Below, piece by piece: positions 6,559 through 10,513 of a stretch of 10,513 nucleotides of DNA (position 1 is the first letter of the stretch; every line of letters begins with the position of its first letter). Below the pieces are notes generated by a model. It made no database searches. It was not told the origin of the DNA and saw only the letters and a program-made list of their open reading frames with translations. Location of the stretch: the NCBI GenBank assembly GCA_958442925.1, contig CAUCIO010000071.1, forward strand, positions 1 to 10,513, read 5' to 3'. A program made the translations under genes and the position numbers. This DNA comes from an uncultured Clostridium sp. Lineage in GTDB: Bacteria; Bacillota; Clostridia; Lachnospirales; Lachnospiraceae.

Positions 6559-7506
6559 CTACAGCAGACCTGCTGATCTTAAAACTGCTATAAAACCGAA
6601 CAGCGTAAAAACGGAGAAGAACGTGGAAATAAATGTAATCTCGCCTGCCAGCTGATGATCTCCTCCTGAGCGCAGAGCCATAGCCGCGCAGGAAGCGGCG
6701 CAGGAGCTTCCAAATAAAACAAGGATCGTCAGAAGAGGAGGCCCGGAATATCCAAGCATAATTCCTCCTGCTACAAAAATACCAGGAACGATAACCAGCC
6801 TGATGAAGCTTGTAATAAGAGAGAATCTGAGATTATTCTGCGCATTGGCAAAGGAAAACTGCCCGCCCAGCATTAAAAGAGAAAATGGAGTCGCAATATC
6901 TGCCAGATAGTTCACCGTCTTCTCCGCAAAAATCGGAAGTCTGATTTCAAGTCCCAGACAGATAAGCCCCAGGCTCAAAGCAATAATATAGTGGTTTTTA
7001 ACAATTTTAAGGAAAACTGTCTTAAACGAAAGCTTGACTCCATTTGTCTCATCAAAAACTGCAAACACAATCACCGATGCAATAGTAAACATCGAGATCA
7101 CAGGAGCGATCAGAAACGCTGCACAGTCAGCTCCCTCCTTTCCATAGGTGCTCTGCAGAATCGAAAGGCCGACCAGCATTACATTGCTTCTGAAAATGGC
7201 CTGCACTACGGTTCCGATCTTCTTTTTCTCCTTAATAAAGAGCGGAACAATAACAGCAGCGGCAGCGATGACAAAAAGATTCCCTAAAAAACAGTACCAG
7301 AACAGCCTCATATCGCCGACATTTGAACGATCTGCCGTATAAACGGATCGAAACAGCATACACGGAAGCAGAAGATCAAAGCACAGTCCCGTTGCCTGAG
7401 TCACAAAGGAGCCAGTTATCATCTCTTTTTGTCTCAAATAATATCCCATCATGCCCATCAGAAAAACCGGAGCAATAATATTAAAGCTAAAAAGTAAACT
7501 TTCCAT
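6559..7506 (-). CDS. AEC family (auxin efflux carrier-type) membrane transporter
   Basis: AEC proteins are inner-membrane carriers; bacterial members move organic acids, amino acids or related anions, often outward. This one is 315 residues, the normal family length, and shows about ten hydrophobic segments (near 5-22, 36-53, 66-90, 106-120, 128-150, 172-188, 200-218, 229-252, 257-278, 288-309). A central charged loop follows segment five. Family-like features are the LLP near 46-48 in the second helix and ATPFSLLMLGG at about 205-215. The C-terminal half repeats the pattern of the first, as expected for the inverted-repeat fold. ATG at 7506 follows AAGGAAG. A strong terminator lies just upstream, yet I see no good promoter in the remaining ~36 bp. 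Expression may therefore depend on read-through from the AbgT operon. The substrate is unknown. Confidence 0.85.
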   Translation of the reverse strand: MESLLFSFNIIAPVFLMGMMGYYLRQKEMITGSFVTQATGLCFDLLLPCMLFRSVYTADRSNVGDMRLFWYCFLGNLFVIAAAAVIVPLFIKEKKKIGTVVQAIFRSNVMLVGLSILQSTYGKEGADCAAFLIAPVISMFTIASVIVFAVFDETNGVKLSFKTVFLKIVKNHYIIALSLGLICLGLEIRLPIFAEKTVNYLADIATPFSLLMLGGQFSFANAQNNLRFSLITSFIRLVIVPGIFVAGGIMLGYSGPPLLTILVLFGSSCAASCAAMALRSGGDHQLAGEITFISTFFSVFTLFGFIAVLRSAGLL

Positions 7507-7542
7507 ACGGATACTTCCTTTTTATTCAAACCCGATTAACAG

Positions 7543-7584
7543 TAAAAATACCACCTGCATCAGCCACGGCCAATGCAGGTGGTA
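7543..7584 (-). terminator. Intrinsic terminator between the AbgT and AEC transporter genes
   Basis: TACCACCTGCAT (7549-7560) and ATGCAGGTGGTA (7573-7584) form a perfect 12-bp stem with a 12-nt loop. On the minus strand the stem is followed directly by five U residues (A-run 7544-7548 on the plus strand). It lies 18 bp after the AbgT stop and would end or reduce transcription before the AEC gene. Confidence 0.85.
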
Positions 7585-7602
7585 CTGAAAATTCACTGGC
7601 TG

Positions 7603-9186
7603 CTAGCCGGCCAGAATAGGAACACCGGGGCCAAGAGGCAGCTTAAAGATCCACCAGATAAACGCCAGTGCAAGATTGGCAATCAGCGCAGTAATTGCAT
7701 ATGGCATACATCCGGCAAATACAGTTCCCATACCAGGCGTCTTATCTTTGTCTGTGTTATATTTAATCAGCAGCGCCACAATAAGGGCAACATCAGCGGA
7801 AATCGGAGCAATTGCATTCGTTGCAGAATCTCCGATGCGGTAGGCAACTGTGGCCCAGGATGGGCTGAATCCAACCTTGTGGAGCATGGGAATCAGAACA
7901 GGAGCCAGCATAATCCATTTTGTAGAGCCAGAAGTCATAAACAGATTCAGGAACGTAGAAAGAAGCACAATAATTACGAAAAGCCCAAATCCGCCAAGAC
8001 CAGAAGACTCCAGCCACTTTCCTCCCACAGCCCCCAGGTAGGTAGGAATGTTGGATGCCTTGAACAGATACAGGAACACAGATGCCGGAAGGGCAATAAC
8101 CATGAAATTCACTAAAAGATCAAGACTTTTTACCAGCATTCCCGGAAGTTCCTTCCAGCTCTTAATAGCACCTGACGCACGTCCGTAAACGACGCCGACG
8201 AGCAGGAAGAAGAAAAACAGGATAGTTACAATGCCGCTGAGTAGAGGGGACTTAGGAATCAGTGTTCCGTCTGCAGCCCGCAGATAAGATCCCTTAGGGA
8301 TACAGGCAGCAATTAAAAGCACCACAAACAGCAGGGCAGCAAGACCGGCCTTTTTCAAAGCCTTCTCTTCCACCGGAGACAGCTCAGCCTTATTTTCTTC
8401 CATACCGATCAGGGACAGAGCCTTTGGCTCTCCCAGATAAGGCCTGACAAACTTAACGGTAGTGAATGTAAACGCCACAGTCAGTACAAATACTGCTGCA
8501 AACATAAAATAGTAGTTAGAAAGAACGTGAACCGTAGAGGTATCGATTCCAACTGCTTCGCAGACCGATTTGTTGACTCCTGCAAGGATAATATCCAGAT
8601 CGCCAATGGCCACGCACGCCGTGTACCCGGCATTTCCTGCCGCATAGGACAGCAGAATACCAAGCCATGGATTATATCCCATTGCAGCGAATACAGATGC
8701 AGAAATTGCCGCCATAGCCAGATAACCGCCGTTAGATGCGATATTGGCATTAATCGCAATAAACGAAAGGATGGCAAAGACAAGCGTCGGGCTGGCTTTG
8801 CCCAATGTCTTTTTAATCAGGGCATTGAAAAATCCCACTCGTTCTGCCAGCCCCAGAGAAAGAATCAGCGTTCCAATCAGCATCATGGGCGAGAAATTGT
8901 AGTAGATAGAAGGCATCTGCTCCAGAAGATATCCTATAGTTTCCCGGTTCCAGAGACTTTGAATGGTGACTGTTTCAATATGAGGCAGGCCGCCGTCCCG
9001 CGCCGCCTGCTCTATGGTTGTGCTCGCTCCTGAAAAAATAATAGAAAGCACAAAAGCAAGAATAATTAATAAGCAGAATAAGTAAAATGGATGGGGCAGC
9101 TTATTTCCTACCACTTCGATTCCATTTATAAATTTATAAAAAAGACTCTGCTTTTCTTTTTTCACTTTTTGTATCGCATTATCCAT
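7603..9186 (-). CDS. AbgT family transporter (p-aminobenzoyl-glutamate transporter type)
   Basis: AbgT proteins are inner-membrane symporters; E. coli AbgT takes up p-aminobenzoyl-glutamate and some relatives are drug exporters. The protein is 527 residues, close to the usual ~510-530. It has a charged cytoplasmic N-terminus, then LPHPFYLF (30-37) entering the first helix, and a dozen or so hydrophobic segments. Family-type motifs include YAAGNAGYTACVAIGDLD (181-198), SGSTKWIMLAPVLIPM (419-434) and AYRIGDSATNAIAPIS (448-463), the last two in the transport core. A cytoplasmic loop rich in Glu and Lys lies near 254-280. ATG at 9186 follows GAAGGAG. It begins 39 bp after the stop of the amidohydrolase gene, which suggests one operon and a linked substrate. 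Whether that substrate is p-aminobenzoyl-glutamate, another N-acyl amino acid or a peptide-like amide is unknown, so no abgT symbol is given. Confidence 0.9.
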   Translation of the reverse strand: MDNAIQKVKKEKQSLFYKFINGIEVVGNKLPHPFYLFCLLIILAFVLSIIFSGASTTIEQAARDGGLPHIETVTIQSLWNRETIGYLLEQMPSIYYNFSPMMLIGTLILSLGLAERVGFFNALIKKTLGKASPTLVFAILSFIAINANIASNGGYLAMAAISASVFAAMGYNPWLGILLSYAAGNAGYTACVAIGDLDIILAGVNKSVCEAVGIDTSTVHVLSNYYFMFAAVFVLTVAFTFTTVKFVRPYLGEPKALSLIGMEENKAELSPVEEKALKKAGLAALLFVVLLIAACIPKGSYLRAADGTLIPKSPLLSGIVTILFFFFLLVGVVYGRASGAIKSWKELPGMLVKSLDLLVNFMVIALPASVFLYLFKASNIPTYLGAVGGKWLESSGLGGFGLFVIIVLLSTFLNLFMTSGSTKWIMLAPVLIPMLHKVGFSPSWATVAYRIGDSATNAIAPISADVALIVALLIKYNTDKDKTPGMGTVFAGCMPYAITALIANLALAFIWWIFKLPLGPGVPILAG

Positions 9187-9192
9187 AATGAA

Positions 9193-9218
9193 CTCCTTCT
9201 CTCTCCATCCAGAGAAAA
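9193..9218 (-). promoter_or_regulatory. Stem-loop abutting the ribosome binding site of the AbgT gene
   Basis: On the minus strand TTTTCTCT pairs with AGAGAGAA (one G-U pair) around GGATGG. The 3' arm runs straight into GGAG (CTCC at 9193-9196 on the plus strand). It occupies most of the gap after the amidohydrolase stop. It could tune translation or protect the transporter mRNA from upstream decay; the stem is AU-rich and weak. Confidence 0.3.
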
Positions 9219-9225
9219 ACCGGCT

Positions 9226-10513
9226 TTACTTTGCCTGATATACAGTTTCACCGCCTAATACTGTTCTTAAAACTATGGTATTTTTAATATCATCTGCCGG
9301 ACACGTCATAACATCCTGATCAATCACAACGAAATCGGCAAGCTTCCCGGTCTCAATACTTCCCTTCAGGTTTTCCTCAAAAGAAGCCTTAGCGCCGTTA
9401 ATCGTAATACCTTTTAATGCCTCTGCCCTGGTCATAGCCATTTCCTTATACCAGCCGCCCTCCGGCTCTCCACTGCGATCCTTTCTGGTAACGGCAACGC
9501 ACATATTGAGCAGAGGATAGATCGGATCAATCGGAGCGTCAGAACTGATAGGAAGAACATCGGATCCTGCATCAATTAAAGCTCTCCAGGCGTATGCTCC
9601 CTTGATCCGCTCCTCTCCGACCCTGCTCACAGCAACTGTTTTATCTACTCCAATGGCAATCGGCTGCATGGATGGGATCACATGCAGTTTCGCAAACCGG
9701 GGAATATCCTCCAAACGAAGAATCTGAGAATGCTCGATTCTGAATCTATGATCATAGGGAGGGCGCTCACTGAAAACTGCTTCGAAAACGTCCAACGCCT
9801 GCTTATTACAGGCATCTCCTATAGCGTGGATTACCACCTGGAAATTATGGTCAGCCGCCAGATGGACAAGCTCATAAAGTTCTTCGTCTGTAAACTTTCC
9901 ATTTCCCTTATGTCCCGGCCTGTCTGAATAATCGTCAAGCATCCAGGCGCTTCTTGCGCCAAGAGAACCGTCCGATGATATTTTGAATGACCTGACTGTC
10001 AGCCTGTTATCAAATTTTCCGATTTTCAGGCCTGTCTTAAAATATTCACCGGCCTGATCCAGAAGCTGTTCATAGGTAGGTCTGCCGGGAGCACGGAACA
10101 TGCCGCAGATCCTGACTTTCAGATCGCCAGCCTCATAGGAATCCTCCCACCGTTTAATCATCGCAGGCGTGCTTCCTGCATCATGGACTGTCGTAATACC
10201 GTTTCGGAAGAAAACCTCCTGAGCCAGCAGATCCGCTTTTTTACATTCCTCATAAGTGTATTCCGGCCAGACATCAAACAAAAACTGCTGGGCGGCATCT
10301 GTCACCATTCCTGTGGCTTCCCCGTTTTCATCTCTTAAAATTTCACCGCCCACAGGATTAGGTGTGTCCCGCGTGATATGAGCCAGTTCCAGCGCCCTGC
10401 TGTTTGCCCAGGAAGCGTGTCCGCAGGCCCGCCTGATGCACACCGGCTTATCGGGAGAAACCTTGTCCAGATCCTCTTTAGTAGGAAAACTGGCTGCATT
10501 CCAGTTGCTCTCA
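9226..10513 (-). CDS. YtcJ-like metal-dependent amidohydrolase (Amidohydro_3 type), 5' end outside the window
   Basis: This is an amidohydrolase-superfamily TIM-barrel enzyme that hydrolyses amide-type bonds with bound metal; the substrate is not predictable. The reading frame is open to the right edge, giving 428 in-window residues of an expected ~530-550. The N-terminal strand with the HxH metal motif is missing from view. Visible marks in order are KEDLDKVSPDKP, then GHASWANSRAL; TVHDAGS (codons near 10180); FKISSDGSLGARSAWM, the YtcJ-family signature (near 9960-9990); HAIGD (near 9815-9828); RIEHSQI (near 9730-9740); QPIAIG (near 9650-9665); and SSDAPIDPIYPL, whose Asp (near 9540) should be the catalytic base. 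The ending KGSIETGKLADFVVID is the usual C-terminal beta-sandwich return. The GTG at 10441 is an internal valine and not a start. It precedes the AbgT transporter by 39 bp, so the pair probably takes up and cleaves one compound. Confidence 0.88.
   Translation of the reverse strand, partial: ESNWNAASFPTKEDLDKVSPDKPVCIRRACGHASWANSRALELAHITRDTPNPVGGEILRDENGEATGMVTDAAQQFLFDVWPEYTYEECKKADLLAQEVFFRNGITTVHDAGSTPAMIKRWEDSYEAGDLKVRICGMFRAPGRPTYEQLLDQAGEYFKTGLKIGKFDNRLTVRSFKISSDGSLGARSAWMLDDYSDRPGHKGNGKFTDEELYELVHLAADHNFQVVIHAIGDACNKQALDVFEAVFSERPPYDHRFRIEHSQILRLEDIPRFAKLHVIPSMQPIAIGVDKTVAVSRVGEERIKGAYAWRALIDAGSDVLPISSDAPIDPIYPLLNMCVAVTRKDRSGEPEGGWYKEMAMTRAEALKGITINGAKASFEENLKGSIETGKLADFVVIDQDVMTCPADDIKNTIVLRTVLGGETVYQAK

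Noticed and set aside
6546..6575. Small hairpin plus T-run at the end of the AEC gene as a terminator
   Set aside because: The stem is only about 5 bp inside the last codons, and the T-run starts roughly ten bases later, so it is not convincing.
7573..8115. 180-codon plus-strand frame and other long frames opposite the AbgT gene
   Set aside because: They are antisense shadows of a clearly coding, conserved transporter and have no ribosome binding sites or family features.
10441..10443. GTG as a start for the amidohydrolase
   Set aside because: The frame and family similarity (KEDLDKVSPDKP) continue upstream to the window edge, so this is an internal valine codon.

Overview
The window looks like ordinary chromosome from a low-to-mid GC Firmicute, most likely a Lachnospiraceae-type gut clostridium. 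This rests on the style of the proteins (clostridial AsnS, GlgC, YhaO/YhaN-like pair, AbgT transporter), on AGGAG-type ribosome binding sites, and on TTG and GTG starts. The species cannot be fixed from sequence alone. No IS element, phage gene, CRISPR array, tRNA or rRNA was seen.

Layout. (1) 1-772, minus: the 5' two thirds of glgC (ADP-glucose pyrophosphorylase). It carries a frameshift near 247-252, best explained by loss of 8 nt between short GAATT repeats. (2) 773-1151: a divergent regulatory region. It holds an extended -10 promoter and an 18-bp perfect palindrome for glgC, and a near-consensus sigma-A promoter plus a structured leader for asnS. (3) 1152-2543, plus: complete asnS, followed by a bulged intrinsic terminator. 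(4) 2702-5650, plus: a two-gene operon. It encodes an SbcD/Mre11/YhaO-like nuclease starting at TTG behind a possibly sequestered ribosome binding site, and an SbcC/Rad50/YhaN-like ATPase whose coiled coil carries a two-helix membrane hairpin where a zinc hook would be expected. (5) 5625-6449, minus: a zinc-dependent medium-chain dehydrogenase lacking its last ~70-75 residues. Its reading frame ends inside the 3' end of the ATPase gene. (6) 6559-10513, minus: an AEC-family transporter, an AbgT-family transporter and a YtcJ-like amidohydrolase cut by the window edge.

How it works together. The amidohydrolase and AbgT genes are 39 bp apart and probably form an uptake-and-hydrolysis module for an amide or N-acyl compound of unknown identity. 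A strong terminator separates them from the AEC transporter and the damaged dehydrogenase. The YhaO/YhaN-like pair probably forms a membrane-tethered Mre11-Rad50-like DNA processing complex. Two genes in the window, glgC and the dehydrogenase, appear broken. That suggests local gene loss, or assembly or sequencing error in the case of glgC.
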